Below, one piece after another: positions 24,071-35,188 of a stretch of 64,000 nucleotides of DNA. The stretch covers positions 3,109,501 to 3,173,500 of the forward strand of contig NC_088782.1 of NCBI RefSeq assembly GCF_958450345.1, given 5' to 3'. The DNA is from Calliphora vicina (Eukaryota > Arthropoda > Insecta > Diptera > Calliphoridae). A program made the translations under genes and the position numbers. The notes beneath the pieces were generated by a model. It saw only the letters and a list, made by a program, of their open reading frames with translations. It was not told the DNA's origin and searched no databases. The stretch's first letter is position 1. Every line of letters begins with the position of its first letter.

Positions 24071-26264
24071 TAGCAGTGAAAAAGTTGTGTATTTCTCCGA
24101 TATAAATATAAAGGAATCATATAATTTTTAATGTTCTGAGCATGGCAATACATTGTAAAGTTCGCTGGAATAAACATGTTTTACAAGTGTCGAAATAAGC
24201 ACTTCAGTACCTCTGTTTGCCGAAATTATGCAAGAAATATTAATACATCTGCTATTAGACCGATGCTTGCAAATCTATGTATTTTGGAGCTTCTCTATCG
24301 CGTACAGGAGAAGGCGAAGGAGCTGATCGGTTACAGTAGGGTATCCAAATCTATTGATTGATGAAGTACCACGGCAATATTAGTTTTGTCCCTCCATTCT
24401 GTCGTTACTACAATGAAATGTGTTTTGCTGAAATTGGGGAACTTATTCCCGATACCCACAGATTTTACGATGTCCATCAAAATAAGAATTGGTTTTAATG
24501 AACAATAAATTCAACAAATTGTACTCTAATCAATTATATATTATTTTTTTTGGAAGTTTTCTCTTATAACGAAAAAAACGGATCAACTTTGAAAAATCTG
24601 TTAAAGTTACAAGTACAAAAGCGTAGAATGCCTTAAAGTAAACTTTCTACTTTTATAAGCGTCACAAGCGGCGCACTAACATGTCAGCTGATTTTGACAA
24701 TTTGTATTCTTTTTTAATGTGTATTTTTCAATTTTAATAAATTAAATATGTTTAATGGTGAAAAAATAAATAAAAGCTGCAGAAAACGCGACGTTTTTTT
24801 AATAATAAAACAAAAAAAATTGACGCTTAAAAAGCATCGCATGTAACTTGAAGCGTAGAATGCGAAGTAGGTATGAAAAGCACGCAATGCTTTGACGCGA
24901 AGACGCGTAGTGTGCACCTCCAGCTTTAGGGTTTGGTTTGCGACTGGATTACTTTCATTTCGCTTTGGAATGACTTGCAATAGCTTCAAGTACCATGAAC
25001 TTTACATAATTGACTAAAAATAACATTCAAACTCTAGAACTGCGAAAAGACATTTTTACCCCTCCAACAATTAAATTATAGTAGTGCGGTGCGAGTATAA
25101 GTAGTTTTCAAGACATACGAGTAGCATAGCTTAAAGAAGTATGAGTGAGTAGCTACTACTATAGTACTTTGCCGGTGTTTTATGCTATTTTTATTTTAAT
25201 ACAATAACAATTCTGAAGTACCATATACATAAGAAAAGTCGTGTCAAGTAGTAGAATTGAACTTAAAATAATAATAATAAAAACTAAAGACAGCAAAAAA
25301 CGCAGTCGTCATATGCTTTCATTTTCCTTGAACAAACACTCAAGCACACACATTCTCTCTCATACACATTCTACGTAAGTAAGTAAATTATTTTGTAGGG
25401 TCTTTCCATGGTGTTGATTATGAAGTTGGCAACAGCAGCAGAAAAGGAAATACACAAAAGAAATAAACAGTTAAAAAGGTTGCGGTTGCGCTTGGTTACT
25501 TTCGCATTAAACTTAAACAGTTGACAATAAATTTGAAGTTTATTGCTGCGACATTTCCAAGTTAGTTATCGCACAATACGAGTACTTTGGCGGCGTTTAA
25601 ACCTTAATGAACAAAAAAATTTTAAAAATTAAAAGAAAAAACAGCAAAATATCAAATAAACTTACACACACGGTAATTAAATAGACAACGTATGTTGTAT
25701 TTTGAGTTCTGCTCTATCAATGAAAACCTTTGGCAAGGTGAAAAGTCTATAATAAATTAAGTATTTGCTTGAAAGCCATTTAAAGCGATATGAAATGTTT
25801 TTTTTAGGTTTGTAATCCAAACTTTGTGTAAGTTTGTATTTCAATTACTTTATTTGTTTCATTTTTGTTTTGGATTAAAAACTTGTTAGTAATTAAAGAC
25901 TATATACCAGGTGTAGCGAAATATAAGATTGTATGCTTTGTAAAGAACGTAAACTATTCTTAAAAATATGGTCAATGAATTTATCCAGCAGATGGTTTTC
26001 CATTACATTGACATGTATTAGCAAATGCGTTCTACTGTACTTATGAATATTTTTAAAGAAACAAATTTCGTAAACAATCATCACATGAAACGGATTCAAT
26101 CGATATTTTTCCAGTCTCCTGCACTAAGAGACGAAACTATCGCTCGGCCCAGACATAATCAAACAAAAACTCAATTTCCTATAGGTAGTTTTTGAAGGGA
26201 CCTAAACAAAAATCAATTCTATTTTTAAATGCAGAAACTTCTTCCAGGAGTATTTTTTTCGAAA
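24071..26264. other. No gene; mostly unique sequence with a small repeat
   Basis: GCGTAGAATGC occurs in direct orientation at 24621 and 24853, in a stretch rich in GCGT (24620-24920) that ends 'gtgtgcacctcc'; this may be one end of a short DNA element. The 61-codon frame at 24176-24361 has no recognisable pattern. Sequence 25000-25900 is AAC/ACA-rich and unique. The mariner relic follows. Confidence 0.35.
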
Positions 26265-27605
26265 ATGTCGAATTTTGTACCAACGAATCGTCATATGAAG
26301 GAAGTTTTTCTTTATTTCTTTAAATTGAAGAAAAGTGCCGCTAAAAGCACACTGAGGTTATAGTAAAGTGTTACATCAATTTCATCGTGCGAGAGATGGT
26401 TTTTGCGGTTCAGAAGTGGTGATTTTGACATGGAAGACAAAGATGACCCAGGTCAGCCAAAAAAGTTTGAAGACCAAGAATAGGAGGCATTACTCCATGA
26501 AGATTGTTTTAAAAATCAACAAGAGCAAATCAAAATCATTGGGAGCTACAGCAATTTCAAAACGGTTGCGAGCAGCGGGATTCATCCAAAAGCAGGGAAA
26601 TTGGGTACCATACGAATTGAAGCCGAGAGATCTTGAACTACGATTTAACAAGTCCGAAATGATGCTTGAACGCTTTAGAAGAAAATTAGTTTTGCACCGA
26701 ATCATTATTTGCGATATCATCGTTCCATTGCAATAACTAATCGACACCAAAGCCAAATATCCAAGGTGCTAAGGTAATTCTCTGTATTTCTTAGGAGAAA
26801 AAAGGGTCCTATCTATTTTCAGCTGCTAAAATCTGACCAGACCATCAGGAACTTCTACCGAACGCAACTGATTCGTTTGAAGGGAGAACTGACAGACATG
26901 AAAGCTTAATATTCCATCATGACAACGCTCGACCACATGTTGCAATACATTTTAAAAAGTATTTAGAATCAAAGGTGTCATTAAGATTATTGTGAAACTC
27001 AACAAGGGCTTGCAAGATCTTTGGAAGCTACTTAATCAGTTATTTCAAATGTTTGCAATCAGCAAGATTCATCCAAAAGTAGGAAATTCGTATTGAAGCC
27101 GAGAGACCTTGAAAAAAACTTTGTATATTGGAAATTATGTTTGAACGCTACAAAAAAAAATAATTTTTACACCGAGTCATTACATGCGATGTAAAATGGA
27201 TCCATAATCGAAGTGCAATATATCATATTTGAAGCCCAGCCGAATCGACACCGAAGCCAAATACGTATGGCTTTAAGGTAATTCTCTGTATTTGATGGGA
27301 GCAAAAGGGTGCTATATATTATTAGCTGCTGAAATTAGACTAGACCATCACAGGGAACTTGTGCCGAACGCAACTCTTTTCCTCACCCGCTTTATAGTCC
27401 AGACCATGCCCGTCCTAAGTTTGTTTCGATTGATGCAGAATACTCTCTCTGGGATACGTTTCACTTTGGAACAGAGTATCCGATATTGGCTTCGATCGTT
27501 CTTAGCCTCAAAAAATGTGTAGTTCTTTTGGCTCGGAATCCATAGGTGGCCAGAAAAATGGGAAAAGATCATAGCTAACAATGAACAATACTTGAATACA
27601 TTTAT
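26265..27605 (+). pseudogene. Mauritiana-type mariner relic with head-to-tail partial duplication (copy 2)
   Basis: An ATG at 26265 begins MSNFVPTNRHMKEVFLYFFK, the family start. The frame then shifts through 'FDMEDKDDPGQPKKFEDQE', KRLRAAGFIQKQGNWVPYEL (26570-26640) and 'RRKLVLHRII', and on to LYRTQLIRLK-like sequence. At about 27003 the N-terminal 'QQGLARSLEAT' region begins again. It then runs through the AESTPKPNT region to LSGIRFTLEQSIRYWL and the C-terminal HRWPEKWEKIIANNEQYL-like end near 27600. So two truncated copies overlap head to tail. First catalytic Asp region is damaged; dead. Confidence 0.8.
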
Positions 27606-27719
27606 ATTGTACAAATATTTCCAAACATTATTTCAAAAATAACGAATATTAGGCGGCTACAGTTGAAGAATTCGTATAGAATATGGTCGGAATATTAATT
27701 TAAAAGAACAACTGAATAA

Positions 27720-29170
27720 CTCAGGGAGATTGAATCGATTGGTGAAGAAAATTTCTCAAAAACCAAATGCAACCATAACTCTTTTTAACATTATGTTCCC
27801 GATTTCGGGCTAGAAGCATCACTGTACCATACTTTTTTGAAAATAAGACTGGTGAATCTGTAGCTATTGTTGTAACAGTTCCACACTTACTGCAACTGGC
27901 GCTCGATATATGATAACGGAGTTCTTTCTGACTAAATTGTATGATTTTGATGTGTACGACATGTCAGACTGGCATCCTAGATCATGTGATCTAACAGCAT
28001 TAAATTTATTTGTATGGTGTTACTTGAGATCTATTGTCTATGTTAACAGGCTAACAATCACCCGAAATTGAATCGGATACTCATCACTGTATTTACGAAA
28101 TTCGGCTACATTTATGCAAAATCATCATGGACAATTTTAACAAAAACATAAGTAAGTAGGGATGAAACGATACGAGTAACTACAAGTAAATATCGATACT
28201 TTTGTTTCGATACCCAGTACTTTTAGCATCGATACTTTAGCACCGAGTACCAAATAGGTATTGGTCAAAAGTACTCGTATCGGTCAAAAATACTTGTTTC
28301 ATATTATTAAACAAAACAAAGCTAAGGTGACGCCATTTTCAATATAATTTTTAATTTGAAAAAAGATGAAAAATGCTTCAAAAGCGTGCGGTATTTTACA
28401 AGCATTTAAAAAGCCATCCTGACTATGCAGATCCTGTCGTTGAAAAGATTTCAAAGCAAGTATCTACATCGGACAATACTTGGATTTTTGGTGATTTTGT
28501 CAAAAAATGGGAGACCCGAGGTGGCGTGTAATTTTACTAATTAAGCGTAAAGATCTTTATTTACATCTTTGGTGCCCTCCACTAAAGTGTTTGTAAAATA
28601 TTTTAATCCTTAAAAGTCCTTTTTGAAAGGACTTTTTTTATTTTATCGAAAAAAAAGGGTTAAATTGACCCCTAAACAGAGGAGGTAGAGGGTTAAGATC
28701 TTCCACAAAAATGATCCCCATAAAAATCCACCATATAACTCTGACAATAAGTCAACATGCTCTTTCAGAATTATAGGGTCACTATCCAATCAAAAAGTCT
28801 CAATTTGTTGGACAGTGATATTAATCATTATATATGTATGTATGTATGTGTATATATTTCATAGAGTAATCCTGAGTTACGTTTTCTTTTTTAATTAAAT
28901 TTTATAAAAATTTGACTTGTGTAACGTTTTTATATATAGAACCATGTACATTTGAATTTACTTCAGGTTTACACTGGTTCTAATCAGAATTTGACCGATA
29001 CAAGTAAGTAACGATGCTTTTTTTCGATACCGAGTAGGTATCGATACTTTACTACCGATACAATATCGAGAACATGTATCGATACCCTAGTGGTATCGTT
29101 TCATCCCTATTAGTAAGTACCAGGAAAGCCTTGGAGAATATTTGTCCGATGTGGTGTTCCATGCATAAAC
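27720..29170 (+). pseudogene. IS630/Tc1-mariner-like transposase relic split by a hAT element
   Basis: Recognisable pieces in order are TFFENKTGESVAIVV (27830), a damaged second-Asp region, DWHPRSCDLTALNLFVWCYL (about 27967-28030) with the third catalytic Asp in CDLT, then IVYVNRL. The C-terminal piece is cut: 'KIIMDNFNKNI' lies before 28149. The continuation YQESLGEYLSDVVFHA follows the hAT element at 29118. Removing the hAT element restores colinearity with the family C-terminus ('..SLGGHL.DVIFH'). Frameshifts show it is dead. Confidence 0.7.
28157..29109. mobile_element. hAT-type element, TIR TAGGGATGAAACGATAC
   Basis: It starts TAGGGATGAAACGATAC and ends with its exact inverted copy. The flanks are TAAGTAAG (28149-28156) and TTAGTAAG (29110-29117), 7 of 8 identical. 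Inside each end, 'gtatcgatac' and 'cgatact' motifs are repeated in both orientations. The left interior gives a frame RAVFYKHLKSHPDYADPV, which could be a BED zinc-finger remnant (K-H-L-x-S-H-P). That domain is common at hAT transposase N-termini but is too short here to be sure. No catalytic part is seen. Confidence 0.75.
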
Positions 29171-31419
29171 TCTCCAGACATCATTAACCAGATGCAGTAT
29201 ATGGTAGTCTTCATATCGAATTCTAACCGCGAAATTATAGCAAGTGCTAAACAATAAACTTTACAGTATGTATAAGCTTTTTTCGTGCTCAATATTATCC
29301 ATTAAAAATCGCCTGAAATTCTTCACATCTTGTTTTTAACATCTCAGGAACTTTAAGACTTCAATGACTTTCTCCGACTCAACATTGTTGAGTAAATTAA
29401 GCCTGCAACTGCTACTTTCCATACAATAAAACGACATACTTAAAATTCATTTTAAAAGGCCACCCAACGAACTATATCCTTTTTTATAACGATTGAAACT
29501 ACCACATTACAAGTGATTTTCAGTTCATCACAGGGTTAACTGGAGGCCTTAACACTCTTATCTTAACAAGCACAACTATCAAAATTCGCACGCACCACCA
29601 CCGTCAGTGGCAGCCTCCAACACTGACAACAAACCAAAATACAACATAAATACATACTGCAGGACAACAATCTTGATAAGAAATCACAAAATAAAAAAGT
29701 CTATAAAAAAAAGCACAACGAATTTCTGACAACAAACTCTTTTCTTTGGCAGTTTAACAAACTGCCTCAAAAAAAGAAAAGGGGTGCAAAACTGATACAC
29801 AGGAGCTGGAGCTAAAACATGAAATACATTTATAAATGAGTGGCGTTAGAGTAGTAAAGAGTTGAATAAAATTAATTTTGCCAAAGTAGAAAATTAAAAT
29901 TTTCTATGATTACACAAATGAAAATTGTGCGTAAAATGCGATGATGATGATGATACAGACACAGATACAAATACTTAGGCAATCAAATGAAATGTCCTTA
30001 GGGTCCTGTTAATAACAACACAGTTATTAATGAGCATAAAGAGCATAAATAATTACAACTTTAAAACAATCATGATTATACAGCAGAAGATACATAAGTA
30101 CAATGAATAAACTTACAAATACGACTACATTATAGATAAAGTGCTGCAAAAGGCTTTTTTTGGGGGAGGAGGGCGTTGAGGGTATCAAGAGTATGAAATT
30201 AAACTTGCGGAGAAGTTTATTAATTTTAATTAGCCTTTAAAGAAATGTTTCCACAACAAAAACAAACAGTACAAAATACTATAAATTATCTTTAAGTGAA
30301 AAATTAAACACAACAAAGGTGGGTTTGTGATGTGACGATTCGTTTAATCCCCGATATTCCTAGAATTCAATGAGCTGCAGCCTACATACATACAAGCATG
30401 TATGGTTAGAGATATTGTGTGTCTGGGTTTGTTTTTTAGCTCTTAGGAGGAGACAAATGACTTGGGAAGCACACGTTTTCTGGCGGTTTATTATTTAAAA
30501 TTTAGGGTAGGCTCAAAACTCAACTCTCATCTCTCATCTAAACGTTTGTTTGGAAATTGATTGTTTCGTTTCGTTGAAGACTGACTGACTGACTGACTAT
30601 TTGTTGTCTATACAAGTAAATATGTATGTAAAACTCCAACAGACATTCTTTCATCATCGTTCATCAAACGCACCTACTCAATACAATTGTTTATTTCTTA
30701 CAATCGTTCTTTACGCGTTTTTAGTTTTTTTTGTATTTTGTTTCTTTGGATTGTTTTTTGGTGAACAAAGGACTTTGGAGCTAAAGCACGCACAAATTGT
30801 AGAATTGGATACAAACTTAACGCACTGATAAATGGCTGGAGTTTTTTTTTTATTTATTTTTTGGTTGTTATATGTATGTTTAGTTCAAAATATTTATATG
30901 AATAGTTTTGCTTAAAAAAAAACAATATACAAACATTCAAAATATAAAAAAAACACATAAAACAATATTAACAAAAAGGGAACAAAAGTAGTTTAAAAGT
31001 ATGTATAAGAGAAAGAAAGAAAAAAGCTGAAAATGTGGAAGACCAGGAAAATGAAAAAGAATATGTCAGAAATGTATACCGAAGAAACGTGCAGAATGTT
31101 TGAATATATGACTGTCAAGTAGATATGATCTTTTGCGTACCAACCATCACACCAAAATATCCAACAGCACCAAACTTTGCGTACCAATACGGGGATGAAT
31201 TGAGAAGTGACTCATATATTAGTTTACGGTAATTTCTTAATACAAGTCTTTATTAAATAGTAAATAAAAAAAGGCTTAAACTTTATTCATGTCAAATTTT
31301 ATAATAATTGATTTTACGATGTTCCACTGTCCGTGTTTTCGTTGAAATAGGTTTTCCGAAACCCGATACGTGGTGTCAATACATACATATATCATTTATA
31401 TATGATTTTTTCAACAAAG
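29171..31419. other. No gene; unique island
   Basis: It contains a GACT run (30578-30597), oligo-A/T tracts and ACA-rich sequence. Open frames at 30601-30828 and 30993-31187 are low-complexity hydrophobic translations of T-rich DNA and are not supported as genes. Confidence 0.4.
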
Positions 31420-31995
31420 ATCAGAAGTATACCGATCGACTCAGAATCGGTTTCAGATCCGATTTAACGATATCCGACCGTCCGTCTGGCTGTCCTTGTA
31501 AACCCTGTACGCAAAGTACAGGCCGCAAATTTAACGATATTTCGATAAAATTTCTCACATACATTTTATTCGGCCCAAAGACTAAGTCTATTGAAACTGG
31601 TCCATTATTTCATCTAGCCACCATACAAATGTCCTTCAAATTCATATACAAATAATGGTTGAGAATCCATCCATAATTGATCATAGCTCCCATACAAGTT
31701 CCACTTTCGAAAATCAATTTAACGAGCATAAGTATCTAAAAAATGTGGGTATTCACATAAAATTCAACATAAATTAGTTTCATATAGAAATACATCAAGC
31801 ATGACGATCAATTCATAATTAACCATAGCTAGCTTCCATATAAGTTCCACTTCCAAAAATCAATTGAAATAAGTTTCGTATAGAAATAAATTATGCGACC
31901 TAATTTGATGGTGATCGATCCATTCTTTGTCATAGCTCCCTTCCGAGATTCATATTAAATCTCATAATAATTTTGGCATCCAAATAAAATTTAAC
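31420..31995 (-). mobile_element. Family A repeat, diverged and truncated
   Basis: Core 'accgatcgactcagaatc' and 'tccgaccgtccgtctggctg' are followed by 'ttcgataaaatttc', 'ggcccaaagactaagtctat', and repeated 'catagctcccata' blocks. It lacks the terminal hairpins and is far more diverged than copies at 200 and 60246. It abuts the head of family B at 32000 with no gap. Confidence 0.65.
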
Positions 31996-31999
31996 AAAA

Positions 32000-33155
32000 A
32001 CAAGCAAGAGAGCTATATTCGGCTGTGCCGAATCTTATATACCCTTCACCAAATTATACTTTAAAATAAAAATTTTAAATATTTTTAGGTACACAAAATT
32101 TGTTCCCGTTGTTTTTTAATTTTTTTTTTGAAATTTTAAAAAAAATTTATTTTTAAAATATTTAATGAAAAAAAATTCGGGTTAAAAAATATTTTTTACC
32201 GATTTTGACCGATTGTAGGTCCAATTTACTATGGTTTTATATACGTCGTTGCAAAGGTCTTTGAAATATCTATCATTGGATATTGTCCATATTGTCTATA
32301 TTAATGACTTATTAATCCAGATATAGGTCAAAAATCAAGGTTGTCCTTATACATCAGCCATTTGTGGACAGATTTTCACTATATCATGTATGTGTTATTT
32401 GGGGGCTACGGAAAGTTGATTTCAACATACCGACGGTGAGACGGACATGGCTATATCGACTCTGCTACCTATACCTATCCAGAATATATGTATATACTAG
32501 GGTGGCCCTTAATAAACGAAAGTTGGATTTTGGCCATTCTCACCCCCCAGTTTGGTGAACATTAGTAAAAAATCATCCTGAAAAAATGTTATAAATCGGT
32601 TGGGGTTAAGACGTGCCGCAAGCCCTCTGAAGTGTTGAGATGTAAAAATTTTTCCATTAAAAAATTACTTTTGCAATTTAATTTAAAAGAATAGAAATGT
32701 GTGCGCAATTTTCGTTCTAATGAGACATAAAAAACTGAAATTGGTCAAAAAATTTTAAGGTTATTAAAAATTCACCAGGCCATTAACGTGTCTCAGGCAA
32801 CTAGAACAAGAAAGGTATGTACAAAATTAACATATTTTGATAAATATTAAAATAAAAGCTCATTTTTACTTAAAATATGTCCATATTTACTTGTATATGA
32901 GTTTTTGTCTTCGTAGGATACCGTTAACCTATTCTTAGGTATGAACAAAAAAATAAAAATTTTTTAACTCCAGTTTCAAAACTCCATTTTCAAATTATTA
33001 AAAATTTTGTTAAACAAATTTCAGAATTTTTTTATCATCTCATTGGGATTTATGGCCACCCTAGTATATACTATGTAGAATCGCTTATGAAAACTGTAGA
33101 AATTACAAACTGAATGACAAACTTACCTTGCCATTCATGGTGTAGGGTACAAAAA
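32000..33155 (+). mobile_element. Family B repeat interrupted by a hAT-type MITE
   Basis: The head ACAAGCAAGAGAGC with its TTCGGCTGTGCCGAA hairpin, the A/T block, and the core 'gacatggctatatcgac' precede 32490. After the insertion at 32498-33063 the tail resumes ('tgtagaaattacaaactg', 'tggtgtagggta'). The tail hairpin is degraded. Excising the insertion restores the order seen at 8355-9046. Confidence 0.8.
32498..33063. mobile_element. hAT-type MITE, TIR TAGGGTGGCC
   Basis: It starts TAGGGTGGCCCTTAAT and ends with inverted TAGGGTGGCCATAAAT. It is flanked by a perfect 8-bp repeat GTATATAC at 32490-32497 and 33064-33071. The 8-bp duplication and TAG..TIR fit the hAT superfamily. Its interior ('cagtttggtgaacatt', 'tcggttggggtta', 'gccattaacgtgtctc') is also the left arm of the large foldback at 44343-46173, so the two are related. 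No coding capacity. Confidence 0.8.
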
Positions 33156-33554
33156 TACAAACAAATTTTTTTTGTAAATTTGGTTAAAACAAATTTAATT
33201 TTTACGCAATTTTTGCACTTTAAATGCCGATATGACAACACAAATTGACTTACTCAAACAATGTAAATTAGCAATGATCAATAAAAATTAACAATCCCTG
33301 AAGATGTTGGAAAAATACCAACGAAGGTAGAAATCTTTTATTTAATTTTATATAAAAACAATTGAGAAAATGTATTAATTAAAATGTAAAATTATTTGCT
33401 CATATATTCAGTACGACTATACTTTAAAGAATTCTTACTTGTTTTAGTTGTATCTATTATCTTGCAAAAGTAAATTTTTGGGGATATATTTCATGTCAAT
33501 AATCGAAACAGTCGTAGTTGTTTTGTCATATCTAAGGCATTTCTTGATTTGAAA
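33156..33554. other. No feature recognised
   Basis: AT-rich sequence without repeat-family match or coding frame. Confidence 0.35.
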
Positions 33555-33779
33555 TACCAAAATTGTCATGAACATAATTTTAATATGCAACAACCATGAT
33601 AATATCACATATCATGTTTGTACATAACTTTATTATAGTTGAGCTGGAATTATAAAATGATCATAAAACCATAATATGATTGCACATGATCATGACAAGA
33701 TTACCAATAAACAAGAATTTAAAACAACAGATCAAATTATGATTATGTAGAATCCTATTATCATATTTTATGTTGCTAC

Positions 33780-35077
33780 TAGTGTTTGGGGTTTCCCGAA
33801 AAATTTTATTTCCCGCGAAACGGGAATGAACAATTTCATTTCCCGGGAATTCTTTTTCAACTAGAAAAATAAGTAAAAAAGAAAATTATTTTACAAAATT
33901 GTGCCATTTTATTAAAAGAAAACGAAAAAAATACATTACAATTTAATTCTACTAACATAAAACAAAAAAATAGTTGGTTAAAATACTTCATTTACTATAA
34001 AATTAAATATTAGCGATATTCATGATGTAGAGCTCTTGTCCTGGTAATAGAGAAAAAGAGCAATTAAGTATCACAAAATTTTATAAATTGTGCTTGTATG
34101 TACCTTTATAATTTGCTGTCGATGAATATGTTAATTGCATTTGTAATGCAGTTTTTAGCTTCTTTATTTTAATTTTTCTGTTATAGTTTTTATTATATTT
34201 TTTTATAAAATATATTTTAAAATAAAATTTAATTCATTTCCAAAACAAAAATTACCTCATATAGTTTAAAAAGTTTAAATAAGTAAAAAAGTGGTTCTAA
34301 TGTATTTTGTTTCTGGTTTCTGCTAAACTGCTCTTTTGCTACTTTGCTAGAGAAAATACTCTACATTGTGAATACCGCTATTATTTCATAGAAATAATGT
34401 TTTGTCATAGAACTATTTTTTTTTTTAAATTGAGTTTTCAAAATGCATTCAGTATGTCATTTGACGATTTCTTATTTCAGTGGCAAAATTTCCAGACACC
34501 GAGAAAACTCTTTCGCTTTAAACAGGTGGTGGTTTTATCATTAATAAAGCATTATAAAGACAATCTAAATTTTTTCTCCGATTGCTACTTGCTTCAAATA
34601 AAGCTAAGTCCCGCGACTTTCAGCATTTGATTTTAAATGTTTAGGATTTTCATTTTCAATATTGATTGAATAATCTAATTCGTTTTTAAAATTTTGCTCC
34701 ATTTGTATTTCGGAAACATCCTCATCATCGCTTTGAACTGATGAGGGAATATTGCGGTCAAATAGGCGTATGTATGAACATTGTCTTTTTGTATTATAAT
34801 TTAGCTTATTATGTTGTGAAGTTATTATATTGTTTATTGTTATATTGTTTATTAACTTTACATTTTATTGAGAAATCGTAGAATTTTTAGATAACATCTG
34901 TTCATTAAGAGTGTTCATCATAGCAAAATATCGGCTTTATGCTTCTACTGTATCCTTAATGGGGTTTAAAACCACTAATATTTGGAACAAGCCATTCATC
35001 AAACAGAGATGTTAAATTTAAATCTATTAAAGTATTTTTAGCTAATTTTAAATTTCTCCTAGTTTTTCCAAACCCTA
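33780..35077 (-). mobile_element. hAT element with transposase relic (1298 bp)
   Basis: The ends are TAGTGTTTGGGGTTTCCCG and an inverted TAGGGTTTGG, flanked by a perfect 8-bp repeat GTTGCTAC at 33772-33779 and 35078-35085. Sub-terminal TTTCCCG/CCCGGGAA motifs at the left end match those of 15141 and 37879, so these three form one family. The interior still carries the end of a hAT transposase on the minus strand. It is the most informative copy of the family. Confidence 0.85.
34400..34760 (-). pseudogene. hAT transposase C-terminal (dimerisation domain) relic
   Basis: Minus-strand translation near 34516-34455 gives ERVFSVSGNFATEIRNRQM. This is the hallmark of the hAT C-terminal dimerisation domain (family pattern S-E-R-x-F-S-x-x-G-x-x-x-x-x-x-R-x-x-L). 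A frameshift follows and then LNAF..KLNF-like residues. Upstream, an acidic stretch (DDEDVSEIQMEQNFKNELDY, about 34725-34665) and 'ALLMIKPPPV'-like sequence fit the linker before the domain. Stops and shifts abolish function. DDE and zinc-finger parts are missing from the element. Confidence 0.75.
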
Positions 35078-35188
35078 GTTGCTACATAATAGTAATATAA
35101 TGTTTACATACGACAATAATATAACTAGACCGAAAATCATAATATGACACAGTTTGATCAGCACAACCATGTTTTCTCTTTGCGTGAA

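Larger units (their letters stand above)
33555..35188. mobile_element. M1-related MITE split by a hAT element
   Basis: Fragments at 33555-33779 and 35078-35188 carry M1-type units ('accataatatgattg', 'caaattatgattatg') and an M1-type right end 'aaccatgttttctctttgcgtg'. They are separated by the hAT element at 33780-35077. Left terminus not recognised. It is a diverged subfamily of the 11677 element. Confidence 0.55.

Noticed and set aside
24620..24920. Possible short DNA element with GCGTAGAATGC repeats
   Set aside because: The repeats are direct, not inverted, and no target duplication or second copy is visible; kept only as a remark.
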